A DNA stretch of 64,000 nt, from positions 814,775 to 878,774 of the forward strand of contig NZ_JAOAMU010000002.1 of NCBI RefSeq assembly GCF_025154075.1. The letters are read 5' to 3'. This document shows positions 17,052-26,221 of the stretch, one piece after another. The notes beneath the pieces were generated by a model. That model searched no databases, was not told where the DNA came from, and worked only from the letters and a program-made list of their open reading frames with translations. The number at the start of each line of letters is the position of its first letter. Within the stretch, counting starts at the first letter, position 1. A program made the position numbers and the translations under genes. Source of the DNA: Chryseobacterium herbae. Its GTDB lineage: Bacteria > Bacteroidota > Bacteroidia > Flavobacteriales > Weeksellaceae.

Positions 17052-17465
17052 ATGAGAAAAACTATTTTATTGGGCGCAATGTTCCTCAGTTCTTTAGCCT
17101 TTACCCAACAAAAATCTCCGGTTGTAGGAGGTGATAGAGATATTCACGGCTGTATAGGCTCGGCAGGTTATACGTATTCACAAATCAAAAATGATTGTAT
17201 AAAGGTTTTTGGACAGAAAATCAAATTAAAGGAAGTGGGATCAGATAAAAGTTCCACTTCAATGACGGCTGTTATTTTTAGTAAAGATATGAAGAGGGCT
17301 GAAATTTTCATCCCGGAAGGAAATGCAAAAAGTATTATTCTTGACAAAGAAGGAAAAAGCAAAATGTGGAAAAGCGGAAGCTATATCAAAGAAACATATA
17401 TGTTAGTTCCTTTTAAGAAAAACGGATACCAGATTAAAAAAGATGATGTTGTAATTTATCAGTAA
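17052..17465 (+). CDS. Small secreted protein with GGDRDxHGCIGSAGY motif, copy 2
   Basis: A 137-residue paralogue of the gene at 16472. It has a signal peptide ending AFTQ and a mature start with VGGDRDIHGCIGSAGYTYSQ and 'KNDCIKVFGQKIKLKEVG'. The shared middle 'SSTSMTAVIFSKDMKRAEIF' and end 'LVPFKKNGYQIKKDDVVIYQ' are almost unchanged, while the stretch at about residues 100-118 carries an insertion (KSGSYIKETYM). The high conservation of both cysteines and the GGDRD motif argues for a structured, selected protein and not for decay. Function unknown. Confidence 0.8.
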   Translation: MRKTILLGAMFLSSLAFTQQKSPVVGGDRDIHGCIGSAGYTYSQIKNDCIKVFGQKIKLKEVGSDKSSTSMTAVIFSKDMKRAEIFIPEGNAKSIILDKEGKSKMWKSGSYIKETYMLVPFKKNGYQIKKDDVVIYQ

Positions 17466-17483
17466 ATCCTGATTGAAAATATA

Positions 17484-17513
17484 AAAAGCTATTCGTCTGA
17501 ATAGCTTTTTTTT
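17484..17513 (+). terminator. Terminator after copy 2 small secreted protein
   Basis: AAAAGCTATTC pairs with GAATAGCTTTT around GTCT, followed by a run of T. Confidence 0.85.
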
Positions 17514-17535
17514 TGTTTTTAATGATGAATAACCA

Positions 17536-17562
17536 CAAAAAAGAAGCCTGAATCAATCAGGC
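17536..17562 (-). terminator. Terminator for the GG-leader peptide gene
   Basis: On the minus strand GCCTGA and TCAGGC pair around a TTGAT-type loop (17546-17562), followed by TTCTTTTTTG. It starts 10 nt after the peptide gene's stop codon and supports its being transcribed. Confidence 0.7.
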
Positions 17563-17572
17563 CTTATTTTTA

Positions 17573-17722
17573 TTAGATGCATAATGCTTCATCATATCTT
17601 CTGCAGGCACCGTTTTCTCTGTATTGGCATGTTCCGGAAGGACAGCTTTGTCCCGGTTGCGGAACCCATCCTCCTGAAATCATTTTTAAATCGGACTTTG
17701 ATAGTTTTTTTAGATTTTTCAT
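17573..17722 (-). CDS. Double-glycine leader peptide, bacteriocin-like
   Basis: A 49-residue product. The leader MKNLKKLSKSDLKMISGG ends in Gly-Gly at residues 17-18 and has the alternating hydrophobic pattern (Leu, Leu, Met, Ile) recognised by C39 peptidase-containing ABC exporters. The core, 31 residues starting WVPQPGQSCPSGTCQY and continuing RENGACRRYDEALCI, has four cysteines and no obvious membrane helix. Similar solitary peptides in Chryseobacterium are labelled bacteriocin-like; activity of this kind is not established. No C39 transporter, modification enzyme or immunity gene was found in the window. The gene sits alone on the minus strand between the small secreted proteins and purB, and has its own terminator. 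Confidence 0.8.
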   Translation of the reverse strand: MKNLKKLSKSDLKMISGGWVPQPGQSCPSGTCQYRENGACRRYDEALCI

Positions 17723-18125
17723 AATAAGTTTGGTTTTAATTTGTTCTCTACTCTGTTAGCTTTTCGAGCGCCGCTGTAATGACGAATTTAATAAATAAAT
17801 TGAAATAAAATCACCACTTGTTGAAAAATTAAATCAATGTTCTGGAAATTATTCAATAAAATAGAGGAAAAGATCTGTGTAATCTGCCGGATATATCTGA
17901 GCTTTAAAAGTTTTCACCAACGAAACCGGCTTCTTTTTTTTCTGTAAAAATACATGAAACCCATCCATAAGATTCTACGGAATAAAAGACTTTCAGCATT
18001 TGATTCAGTCTTTAAAAAAATATAAAAAAGATCATTGGTTTTAGTTAAAATTTAAAAGCACCTTTACAATTTTCATCTCTCACTGAAAATCCTTATTTTT
18101 GTACATCTAAAAAGTAAAAGAAAGA
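17723..18125. other. Divergent intergenic region upstream of purB and the GG-leader gene
   Basis: A gap of 403 bp. TATTTTTG at 18094-18101 is a good -7 box for purB, with an expected leader of about 18 nt; no TTG was found at the right distance. A 36-codon open frame near 17837 has no homology cue and is not called. Nothing else was recognised. Confidence 0.45.
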
Positions 18126-19553
18126 ATGAATTCCTACAAAAATCCATTGGAAGAGCGCTATTCCAGTGAAGAAATGTTGTTTAATTTCTCACATAATAAC
18201 AAATTCCGTACCTGGAGAAAGCTTTGGATAGCTTTGGCTGAAATAGAAAAAGACTTAGGTCTTGATATTACAGACGCACAGATTGCCGAGCTTAAAGCGA
18301 ATGCCGAAAATATCGATTACGATAAAGCGGCTGAGTATGAAAAAAAATTCCGTCATGATGTAATGGCTCATGTTCACACGTATGGTGATGTGGCGCCTTC
18401 AGCAAAAGGAATCATCCATTTGGGAGCTACTTCGGCTTTTGTAGGAGATAATACAGACCTTATTCAGATCCGTGACGGGCTTTTAATCTTAAAGAAAAAG
18501 CTGGTGAACGTAATGAAAAACTTAGCTGATTTCTCTATTCAGTATAAAGATCTTCCTACTTTAGGATTTACCCATTTCCAGCCGGCTCAGCTGACGACAG
18601 TTGGAAAAAGAGCTACCCTTTGGTTACAGAGTTTGGTTCTTGATATCGAAGAGCTGGATTTCTTCTTGGAAACACTTCGTTTCAGAGGAGTAAAAGGAAC
18701 TACCGGTACTGCTGCTAGTTTCTTAGAACTTTTCGACGGTGATTATTCAAAAGTAAAACACTTAGATAAAGAACTTTCAAAAAGATTCGGTTTTGAGAAA
18801 GTATTCGGAGTTTCAGGTCAGACTTACGACAGAAAAATTGATGCTAAAGTTGTGGCTTTATTAGGAAATATTGCTCAGTCTGCTCATAAATTCACCAACG
18901 ATTTACGTCTTCTTCAAAATCTTAAGGAAGTTGAAGAGCCATTCGAGAAAAACCAGATCGGTTCATCAGCGATGGCTTACAAACGTAATCCAATGAGAAG
19001 CGAAAGAATCGGAGCATTAGCAAAATATGTGATGTCATTAACGACAAGTTCTGCTATGGTCGCTTCTACTCAGTGGTTCGAAAGAACACTGGATGATTCT
19101 GCGAACAAGAGACTGACGATTCCTCAGGCTTTCCTTGCGGTTGACGCTATTCTATTGATCTGGAACAATATCATGAATGGTATCGTTGTATATCCGAACA
19201 GAATCAACAAGCATATCATGGAAGAACTTCCTTTCATGGCGACGGAATATATCATCATGGAAGAAGTGAAAGCTGGTGGTGACCGTCAGGAAATTCACGA
19301 AGTGATCAGAGTTCATTCTATGGAAGCTTCCAAGAAAGTGAAAGAAGAAGGAAAAGAAAATGACCTTATTGAAAGAATCTTAAATGATGATTCTTTAAAA
19401 TTAGATAAATCAAAATTAAAAGAAGTTTTGGATCCTAAAAACTTTATCGGTTTCGCACCCATCCAAACGGAAGAATTCATCGCGAATGAAGTTCAGCCGA
19501 TTCTGGATCAGAATAAAGACCTGATAGGATTGGAGGCTGATCTTAAAGTATAA
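18126..19553 (+). CDS. purB: Adenylosuccinate lyase
   Basis: A 475-residue cytoplasmic enzyme of the fumarase/aspartase superfamily. It cleaves SAICAR to AICAR and adenylosuccinate to AMP, both releasing fumarate. Visible landmarks are 'RYSSEEMLFNFSHNNKFRTW' at the start, 'HDVMAHVHTYGDVAPSAKGI' with 'HLGATSAFVGDNTDL', the second catalytic region 'TLGFTHFQPAQLTTVGKRA', and the superfamily signature GSSAMAYKRNPMRSE, whose Ser is the catalytic base. Length and order are those of the vertebrate-like PurB group common in Bacteroidota. It is a single-gene unit with an upstream -7 box and a downstream terminator. purL lies 2.5 kb further on, but other genes intervene. Confidence 0.96.
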   Translation: MNSYKNPLEERYSSEEMLFNFSHNNKFRTWRKLWIALAEIEKDLGLDITDAQIAELKANAENIDYDKAAEYEKKFRHDVMAHVHTYGDVAPSAKGIIHLGATSAFVGDNTDLIQIRDGLLILKKKLVNVMKNLADFSIQYKDLPTLGFTHFQPAQLTTVGKRATLWLQSLVLDIEELDFFLETLRFRGVKGTTGTAASFLELFDGDYSKVKHLDKELSKRFGFEKVFGVSGQTYDRKIDAKVVALLGNIAQSAHKFTNDLRLLQNLKEVEEPFEKNQIGSSAMAYKRNPMRSERIGALAKYVMSLTTSSAMVASTQWFERTLDDSANKRLTIPQAFLAVDAILLIWNNIMNGIVVYPNRINKHIMEELPFMATEYIIMEEVKAGGDRQEIHEVIRVHSMEASKKVKEEGKENDLIERILNDDSLKLDKSKLKEVLDPKNFIGFAPIQTEEFIANEVQPILDQNKDLIGLEADLKV

Positions 19554-19558
19554 AACAG

Positions 19559-19585
19559 ATGCAGTCTTTTGGGCTGCATTTTTTA
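19559..19585 (+). terminator. Terminator after purB
   Basis: ATGCAGTC pairs with GGCTGCAT around TTTTG, followed by TTTTTATTTT. Confidence 0.75.
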
Positions 19586-19598
19586 TTTTAGATTCAAC

Positions 19599-20558
19599 AT
19601 GAAAAAAACTCTTTTACTCATTACCATGATACCCATCCTTTCTTTTTCCCAGAAGAAAGAGGTTTTAAAGTATTTTATTTCAGAAGATACCTTGGCGGGA
19701 GTAAAAGATCAGGACGGAAAAATTATCGTTCCTGCCCAGTTTAAAATATATTCGGATCTTGAAGATAGAGAGCTTGTAAAAGAGGAAACTATTTATTTCG
19801 ACGGTTCCAAAAAAGGAGAAACCAAAGAAAAAAATGCATGGGGATATGTGTATGATAAAAAAGGAAATTTCCTGTACAGACCCTTCTTTTATGACAATGG
19901 AGCAGATTATTTCAAAGAAGGAGTCAGAAGATTCGTTAAGGATGGAAAAGTTGGTTTTGCAGACCGCAACGGAAAAATAGTTATAGAAGCCAGACATGAT
20001 TTTGTTTCCTATTTTGACTATGGTTATGCAGTATTTTGTGACGGTTGTGACTGGGAGAAAACAGAGGATGAACATAAAGGAATTGTCGGTGGAACCTGGG
20101 GCGTGATGAATACCAAAGGAGAAACCGTTAAGCCCATTGCGAAATCATCTGATAAAGACAAAGAAATCCAGGGGAAATATTATCCGAATCCGTTTCATTA
20201 CAACGAAAAAGAAAAGAACATTCTTCAGTTTTTTGAAAAGCAGAATAAAACACTCTCAGGATTATATTACATCAATGTTTATCCTAAAATGTCTGATGCC
20301 GAGAAGAAATTACTTTTTGAAATTGTAGAAAGACCAAAAGAAAATTTTCGTTATTACCAGATCAAAACCTATGCTTCGAGTATGGACAGTATGGTTTCTG
20401 ACCGTTTTACATTCATGGTTTCAGAAGATGGCAAAGAAAAATATACCATGGATTATAATGAAAAGATTCCTTACGAAGAATGGCTGAATAATGAAATAAA
20501 AGACGCGGAGCAGTTTCAGAAAGAACATCCCGATAATCCCAATAAATTTGTAAAATAA
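19599..20558 (+). CDS. Exported WG-repeat protein
   Basis: A 319-residue protein starting MKKTLLLITMIPILSFSQ, a signal peptide with cleavage after FSQ; an upstream in-frame codon at 19569 lies within the purB terminator and is rejected. WG-type repeats (consensus 'wGyid..G..vi.p.yd....f..G.a.v') occur at least three times: 'TLAGVKDQDGKIIVPAQFKI', 'WGYVYDKKGNFLYRPFFYDN' and 'VGFADRNGKIVIEARHDFVS', with a fourth start at 'WGVMNTKGETVKPIAKSS'. The C-terminal third has no recognised domain. WG repeats are assumed to form a beta-fold for binding; no function is known. The following serine hydrolase starts 9 bp after its stop, so they are probably co-transcribed. Confidence 0.8.
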   Translation: MKKTLLLITMIPILSFSQKKEVLKYFISEDTLAGVKDQDGKIIVPAQFKIYSDLEDRELVKEETIYFDGSKKGETKEKNAWGYVYDKKGNFLYRPFFYDNGADYFKEGVRRFVKDGKVGFADRNGKIVIEARHDFVSYFDYGYAVFCDGCDWEKTEDEHKGIVGGTWGVMNTKGETVKPIAKSSDKDKEIQGKYYPNPFHYNEKEKNILQFFEKQNKTLSGLYYINVYPKMSDAEKKLLFEIVERPKENFRYYQIKTYASSMDSMVSDRFTFMVSEDGKEKYTMDYNEKIPYEEWLNNEIKDAEQFQKEHPDNPNKFVK

Positions 20559-20567
20559 CAATAGCCC

Positions 20568-21992
20568 ATGAAAAACCTGTCGATTTTTTTATTGATTCTT
20601 GTATCTTCAAAGAGCTTTTCACAAAGCCAGAAAGAGATGTATTCCATCATGGAGACCAATGCACAAAAATTAAAAGAAAAATCAGGGGCTTATTCCGTAT
20701 CTGTCGGAATAGTGAAAGACGGAAAAGTATATACAAAACATTTCGGGGAAATAGATAAAGGAAAAGGAAACAAGGCAGATGACAATACCTATTTTGAAAT
20801 AGCATCTGTAACAAAGCTTTTTACCGGACAATTGTTGGCTCAGGCCGTTTTGGAAAATAAAATTAATCTTGAAGATGATATCCGTAAGTACCTGAAAGGA
20901 TCTTATCCCAATTTAGAATACAACGGAACTCCTATTAAAATTAAAGATCTGATTTCCTACAGAACAGCGCTGCCGCGTAATCTGCCTGATGACACCGAAA
21001 TCAGGAAAAAAATGTCAGATGAAACGCCTTTTCAATACAACAAATTAAGCGAAAATTATACAAAAGATCATTTTAGGCAGGACCTTCAAAAAGTAAAACT
21101 GGATACGATACCCGGAGTCAAATATAGCTACAGCAATCTAAGTCTTGAACTGACAGGTTTGATGCTGGAAAATATATATGGTAAAAGCTATGAAACGCTC
21201 CTTAAAGAAAACATCCTGTCAAAAGCAGGAATGGATCACACCAAACTGGAATTGGGTAAAGGTGAGGCCTTAGCGAATGGATATCATTCAAGCGGACGTC
21301 TGATGCCAAAATCCATAAGTTTTTTATGGGGTTCCGGTGGTTCAAAAACTAAATCGACAATGGGAGATCTGGTGAAGTTCTTACAATATGAACTGGATTC
21401 AAAAAACTCAGTTGTTCAGGAGTCTCAACGAAATATCAGTAACAGTAAGGGAGATTGGTACGGGTATTTTTGGGATGGTTATGGCCTTAGCGAACATGGA
21501 AAAATGGGGTATAAGCACGGAGGAGCATTCGGAGACCAGTTATGGTTTGCGATTTATCCCGAACTGAATATAGGGATTTGCGTTATTGTAAACGTCAGCG
21601 GTTCGGATACATTTCCGGCGCTTTATAATTCAGTGGCCAGATTAATGAATGATCTGACGACAAAACCGGGCAAGAAGGAAACAGAAGGATACTATCTGAA
21701 AGGAGATAACGTTGTATTTACGTATACACATCCAAAGAATTTAAACTCAAAACTGATCAATAGTGCTTCTGTGGCCGGTTCTTTCAATGATTGGAAGACA
21801 GACAATAAGAGCTATCAGTTAACGAAGAAAGAAGATAACCGCTTCGAGTTGGAAGTTCCGAAATCCAGTTTTGAAAAAGGAAAAACCTATACTTTTAAAC
21901 TGATTCTGAACGGAGAGGACTGGATCAATGCATCAAAAAATGCTTCCAATACAGACGGAACAGACGATAATAATCTGACGTTGAAGCTTTAA
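20568..21992 (+). CDS. Serine hydrolase (class C beta-lactamase fold) with C-terminal CBM48-like domain
   Basis: A 474-residue exported protein. The catalytic domain (about residues 25-365) has the SxxK motif in 'FEIASVTKLFTGQLLAQA' and the YxN motif as Tyr-Ser-Asn in 'VKYSYSNLSLELTG'. The late 'YGLSEHGKMGYKHGGAFG' gives the HxG-type third motif. Family members are D-Ala-D-Ala peptidases, esterases or beta-lactamases, so the substrate is open. The last about 85 residues carry 'SASVAGSFNDWKTDNKSYQL' and 'YTFKLILNGEDWINASKNAS', a starch-binding-like or AMPK glycogen-binding-like fold (CBM48/E-set). This pairing is known in Bacteroidota esterases. Co-transcription with the WG-repeat gene is likely. 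Confidence 0.85.
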   Translation: MKNLSIFLLILVSSKSFSQSQKEMYSIMETNAQKLKEKSGAYSVSVGIVKDGKVYTKHFGEIDKGKGNKADDNTYFEIASVTKLFTGQLLAQAVLENKINLEDDIRKYLKGSYPNLEYNGTPIKIKDLISYRTALPRNLPDDTEIRKKMSDETPFQYNKLSENYTKDHFRQDLQKVKLDTIPGVKYSYSNLSLELTGLMLENIYGKSYETLLKENILSKAGMDHTKLELGKGEALANGYHSSGRLMPKSISFLWGSGGSKTKSTMGDLVKFLQYELDSKNSVVQESQRNISNSKGDWYGYFWDGYGLSEHGKMGYKHGGAFGDQLWFAIYPELNIGICVIVNVSGSDTFPALYNSVARLMNDLTTKPGKKETEGYYLKGDNVVFTYTHPKNLNSKLINSASVAGSFNDWKTDNKSYQLTKKEDNRFELEVPKSSFEKGKTYTFKLILNGEDWINASKNASNTDGTDDNNLTLKL

Positions 21993-22067
21993 AATATAAA
22001 GGACCATTATGGGTTCTGAAAAAGTAAAAAGAAAGTAATAAATCTAATATTTAAAATCTGACATCTA

Positions 22068-25000
22068 ATGTCTAATAACAAAAGAATTTTCGTAGAAAAA
22101 AGAGGAATTTTCGATGTTGAAAGTCCAAAAATTTTTGATGAAGTAAAAGCAGTCGTTCCGGCGGTCAAAAATGTGAAAGTGTTTAATGTGTATGATATTT
22201 TCGGCCTGAATGACGGAGAATTCGAAAAGGTGGTTAACAGCACTTTTGTAGATCCGGTGACCGATATTTTACATACAGAAAACCCTGCCGCAGAGATCGG
22301 GTTTGCCATGGAGTTTCTTCCCGGCCAGTACGATCAGCGTGCAGATTCTGCCCAGCAATGTATCGCTTTACTCACGGAGAATGAGAAATCTAAAGTAAGA
22401 AGCGGAAAACTGATCCAGTTTGAAGGCGTTTCCGAAGCAGATCTTGTCAAAATCAAAGACCTTCTGATCAATAAGGTGGAATCTCAGGAAAAAGATCTTT
22501 CCATCCTCAACATTCCTGCAGATGAAGTGCCATCAAAAGTTTTGATCCACGAAAATTTCATCAACTTCAATGATGCTGAACTTGAAAACTTTTACAACAA
22601 TCACGGTTTTGCATTAGGATTGGATGACCTGAAATTTATTCAGGAATACTTTAAAACAGAAAAGAGAAACCCTACCGAAACGGAACTGAAAGTTTTAGAT
22701 ACCTATTGGAGTGACCACTGTCGTCATACCACTTTTGAGACAGAATTGTCAGACATCCAGTTTGAAGGAGCATTCAAGCAGACATTGGATACTATTTTCA
22801 GTGACTATATCGAAAAAAGAAAATTCTTAGGCCGCGAGCTGAAACCAATCTCTTTAATGGATCTTGCGACAGTTTGTGGTAAATATTTTCATAAAACAGG
22901 GAATCTGGAGAACCTTGTCATCTCAGATGAGATCAATGCATGTACCATTAAAATCGAAGCTGAATACGATGGTAAAAAAGAACCGTGGTATTTATTATTC
23001 AAAAATGAAACCCACAATCACCCTACGGAAATTGAACCTTTCGGAGGAGCTTCAACCTGTTTGGGAGGCGCGATCAGAGATCCTTTGTCCGGAAGATCAT
23101 TTGTATTCCAGGCCATGAGATTAACGGGTGCTGCCGATATTTTAGAATCGGTTGATAAAACGTTACCGGGAAAATTACCTCAGAAAACCATTACAAAACA
23201 GGCAGCCAACGGATATTCATCTTATGGAAACCAGATCGGCTTAGCCACTACTATGGTTTCTGAAATCTATGACGAAGGCTATAAAGCTAAAAGAATGGAA
23301 GTAGGATTCGTTACCGGAGCCGTTCCTGTAGATTGGGTAAGACGTGATAAGCCGGAAAATGGTGATTCCATCATTATTTTAGGAGGTGCAACAGGTCGTG
23401 ACGGAGTAGGTGGAGCGAGCGGAAGTTCAAAGGTGCAGGATGAAAACAGCATCCACACCATGTCTACTGAAGTTCAGAAAGGAAACGCCGTTGAAGAACG
23501 TAAAATCCAGAGACTGTTCAGAAATCCTGAAGTAACGAAACTGATCAAGAAATCAAATGACTTCGGAGCAGGAGGTGTTTCTGTAGCCATCGGTGAAATT
23601 GCTGATTCCTTAGAAGTAAATCTTGATGTTTTACCTTTAAAATATGAAGGATTGAACGGAACGGAGCTGGCTATTTCTGAATCTCAGGAAAGAATGGCCG
23701 TTGTTGTTGATCCTCAGGATAAAGAAAAGTTCATCAAATTCTGTGAAGACGAAAATATTGTTGCCGTAGAAGTAGCAAAAGTGACTGACTCAGGAAGAAT
23801 GCAGATGTTCTGGAAAGGCGATAAAATCGTTGACCTTTCAAGAGAATTCTTAGATACCAACGGATGTTCCAAAACTCAGGAGGTGAAAATTACCCACCTT
23901 GAGGAAGTAAAAGAAGAAACACCTGCTTTTACAAAAGAGAACTTCATTACCATATTAAGCGACAAAAATGTAGCTTCCCAAAAAGGACTGTTGGAAATGT
24001 TCGACTCTTCTGTGGGTGGAACTACGGTTGCGATGCCTCTTGGAGGAAAATACCAGCAGACATTGATGGAGGGAAGTGCTCAGACACTGCCGATTTTAAG
24101 AGCAAAAGATATCGAAACGGTTTCTTTTGCAAGCTGGGGATTTGATACAGGAATCTCAAAACAGAATTCACTCTTAGGAGCTTCTTATGCGGTCGTGGAA
24201 AGTGTCGCTAAGATCGCTGCCATGGGAGGAGATTACAAAAATATCAGATTAACGTTCCAGGAATATTTCGAAAAACTGGGTCAGAATCCTGAGAAATGGG
24301 GGAAACCTTTGGCTTCTCTTTTAGGAGCTTATGATGCTCAGATCAATCTTGGTCTTGCTGCGATCGGAGGAAAAGACTCGATGAGTGGTACGTATCAGGA
24401 TCTGAATGTTCCGCCGACATTGATTTCATTTGCTTGTGCTAATGGTGAAAAGAAAAACGTTATTTCTCCGGAATTCAAAAATGCCGGAAATAAATTGTAC
24501 TTCTTCAGTCATGTTCCTCAGGAAAACGGACTTCCTAATTATGAAAGCTTAAAAGAAATCTTCGGATTTATTTTTGACAATATCAAGGCCGGTAAAATTG
24601 TTTCTGTGAAAACCGTTAAAGAAGGCGGTGCAGCAGTAGCTTTAGCGAAAATGAGCTTTGGAAACAGATTGGGAGCAGACATCACAATTGAGGAGAATGC
24701 TTTATTGGCTAAAAATATAGGTAGCTTAATCATTGAATCAAAAGAAGACTTGAACAATGCTTCTCTTCAGCAGATTGGTGAAGTAAAAGATTCAGGTGTT
24801 TTAAAAATCAACCATCTTGAGTCTCAAATTTCAGAACTAGAATCTGCGTACACAGGGACTTTTGAAAACCTTTTCCCAACGCAGGAAAAAGAAAAATTAA
24901 CGATTGAAATCGATGAGAAATCAAACTCAATCAACCCACGAAATATCATCATTAAAAAACACGGAATTGCTCAGCCGAAAGTATTTGCTCCTGTATTCCC

Positions 25001-25763
25001 GGGAACAAACTGCGAGTACGAAACGCTGAATGCATTCCATAAAGAAGGAGCGGTCATCAGCAGCCTTCCGTTGAAAAACATCAGTCACCAGTTATTGGAT
25101 GAAAGCATCGATGCGTGGGTGGAAGAGATCAGAACCTCTCAGATTCTTGCATTCTCAGGTGGTTTTTCAGCAGGTGATGAGCCGGACGGTTCAGCGAAAT
25201 TCATCGTTAACGTTCTTAAAAACGAAAAGATGAGAAATGCTGTCCACGAACTATTGGACAGAGATGGAATGATCATCGGAATCTGTAACGGTTTCCAGGC
25301 GTTGGTTAAATCCGGTCTGTTGCCTTACGGAAGAATTAAGGATCTGGATGAAAATTCTCCGACACTGGCTCACAATGCCATCAGAAGACATATCTCACAG
25401 ATGGTAAATGTAAAAGTGATCAATGACGAAAGCCCTTGGTTAAAAGGAATGAAAGATCAGGTATTCACCATTCCAATCTCTCACGGTGAAGGACGTTTCA
25501 TGGCTTCAGAAGAAGAAATTAAGAAATTGTACGAAAACGGGCAGATTGCCACTCAGTATATCGATCTTGACGGAAACATCGCCCACGGAATGCCATTCAA
25601 CCCAAATAATTCATTATTCGGAATTGAAGGCGTTACCAGCCCTTGCGGAAAGATTTACGGAAGAATGGGACACCCGGAGCGTTTTGCAGAAGGCCTCATG
25701 AAAAACATACCGACCGCAAACTACCACAACATATTCAAAAACGGAGTAGAATACTTCAAATAA
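22068..25763 (+). CDS. purL: Phosphoribosylformylglycinamidine synthase, single-chain form
   Basis: A 1231-residue cytoplasmic enzyme of purine synthesis. It converts FGAR to FGAM using ATP and glutamine. The linker region 'RNPTETELKVLDTYWSDHCR' with 'HTTFETEL' is the FGAM synthetase signature. Metal and nucleotide binding segments follow: 'FKNETHNHPTEIEPFGGAST', 'GGATGRDGVGGASGSSKV' and, in the second half, 'GGKDSMSGTYQDL'. A C-terminal class I glutaminase domain (about residues 970-1231) has the catalytic Cys in 'GMIIGICNGFQALVKSG' and the His/Glu pair near 'ISHGEGRF' and 'GHPERF'. The length is slightly below the 1290 or so of enterobacterial PurL. It stands alone, and a strong terminator follows. 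Confidence 0.97.
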   Translation: MSNNKRIFVEKRGIFDVESPKIFDEVKAVVPAVKNVKVFNVYDIFGLNDGEFEKVVNSTFVDPVTDILHTENPAAEIGFAMEFLPGQYDQRADSAQQCIALLTENEKSKVRSGKLIQFEGVSEADLVKIKDLLINKVESQEKDLSILNIPADEVPSKVLIHENFINFNDAELENFYNNHGFALGLDDLKFIQEYFKTEKRNPTETELKVLDTYWSDHCRHTTFETELSDIQFEGAFKQTLDTIFSDYIEKRKFLGRELKPISLMDLATVCGKYFHKTGNLENLVISDEINACTIKIEAEYDGKKEPWYLLFKNETHNHPTEIEPFGGASTCLGGAIRDPLSGRSFVFQAMRLTGAADILESVDKTLPGKLPQKTITKQAANGYSSYGNQIGLATTMVSEIYDEGYKAKRMEVGFVTGAVPVDWVRRDKPENGDSIIILGGATGRDGVGGASGSSKVQDENSIHTMSTEVQKGNAVEERKIQRLFRNPEVTKLIKKSNDFGAGGVSVAIGEIADSLEVNLDVLPLKYEGLNGTELAISESQERMAVVVDPQDKEKFIKFCEDENIVAVEVAKVTDSGRMQMFWKGDKIVDLSREFLDTNGCSKTQEVKITHLEEVKEETPAFTKENFITILSDKNVASQKGLLEMFDSSVGGTTVAMPLGGKYQQTLMEGSAQTLPILRAKDIETVSFASWGFDTGISKQNSLLGASYAVVESVAKIAAMGGDYKNIRLTFQEYFEKLGQNPEKWGKPLASLLGAYDAQINLGLAAIGGKDSMSGTYQDLNVPPTLISFACANGEKKNVISPEFKNAGNKLYFFSHVPQENGLPNYESLKEIFGFIFDNIKAGKIVSVKTVKEGGAAVALAKMSFGNRLGADITIEENALLAKNIGSLIIESKEDLNNASLQQIGEVKDSGVLKINHLESQISELESAYTGTFENLFPTQEKEKLTIEIDEKSNSINPRNIIIKKHGIAQPKVFAPVFPGTNCEYETLNAFHKEGAVISSLPLKNISHQLLDESIDAWVEEIRTSQILAFSGGFSAGDEPDGSAKFIVNVLKNEKMRNAVHELLDRDGMIIGICNGFQALVKSGLLPYGRIKDLDENSPTLAHNAIRRHISQMVNVKVINDESPWLKGMKDQVFTIPISHGEGRFMASEEEIKKLYENGQIATQYIDLDGNIAHGMPFNPNNSLFGIEGVTSPCGKIYGRMGHPERFAEGLMKNIPTANYHNIFKNGVEYFK

Positions 25764-25770
25764 AAATAGA

Positions 25771-25803
25771 AATGATCGCCACTGAATGGCGGTCATTTTT
25801 TAT
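25771..25803 (+). terminator. Terminator after purL
   Basis: AATGATCGCCA (25771-25781) pairs with TGGCGGTCATT (25787-25797), followed by a T-run; one G-U pair. Confidence 0.9.
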
Positions 25804-26221
25804 ATCAGAATTCTATTAACGGATATTTTATTTACGCTTAAACACTGGCGAAGTCAGAATTCTTTGCTTTTCTTAAACCAAGTATATATTCATTGAAGTT
25901 TTGCGTTGAATCCTTAATGTATGACTGATAAAAATGTGAATTTTTATTGGATCAATTTCAAAACATGGAAGCATACTTTTTTAAAACATTAAGACATTAA
26001 GATCTTAAAAGATGGAGTGCTTAAAGAACTTAAAAAAATCAATTTATTGATTTCTTCATTTCTTCATTCATAACAATAAGCATATTGCTTAAATTCTTAA
26101 TGTTTAAAATTTAGAAATAAACTAAAGTTCATTGAAGTTAAGAAAATTAAGATCAATTTTTATTGGATAACTAAGTCGAAAAAAAGTCTTTTTTATATTT
26201 ACGGAATAAAATCTTACAAGA
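25804..26221. repeat. Intergenic region with direct and inverted repeats
   Basis: A gap of about 420 bp without a gene. A direct repeat of TTCATTGAAGTT followed by ATTTTTATTGGAT occurs near 25892-25957 and 26129-26177. Between the copies AAACATTAAGA (near 25984-25994) is inverted as TCTTAATGTTT (26095-26105), with a small palindrome around 26035-26053. The arrangement resembles a miniature mobile element, but no target-site duplication was established. Confidence 0.45.

Noticed and set aside
17837-17947. 36-codon frame MFWKLFNKIEEK... in the purB upstream gap
   Set aside because: No terminator, homology cue or leader; likely chance in AT-rich DNA.
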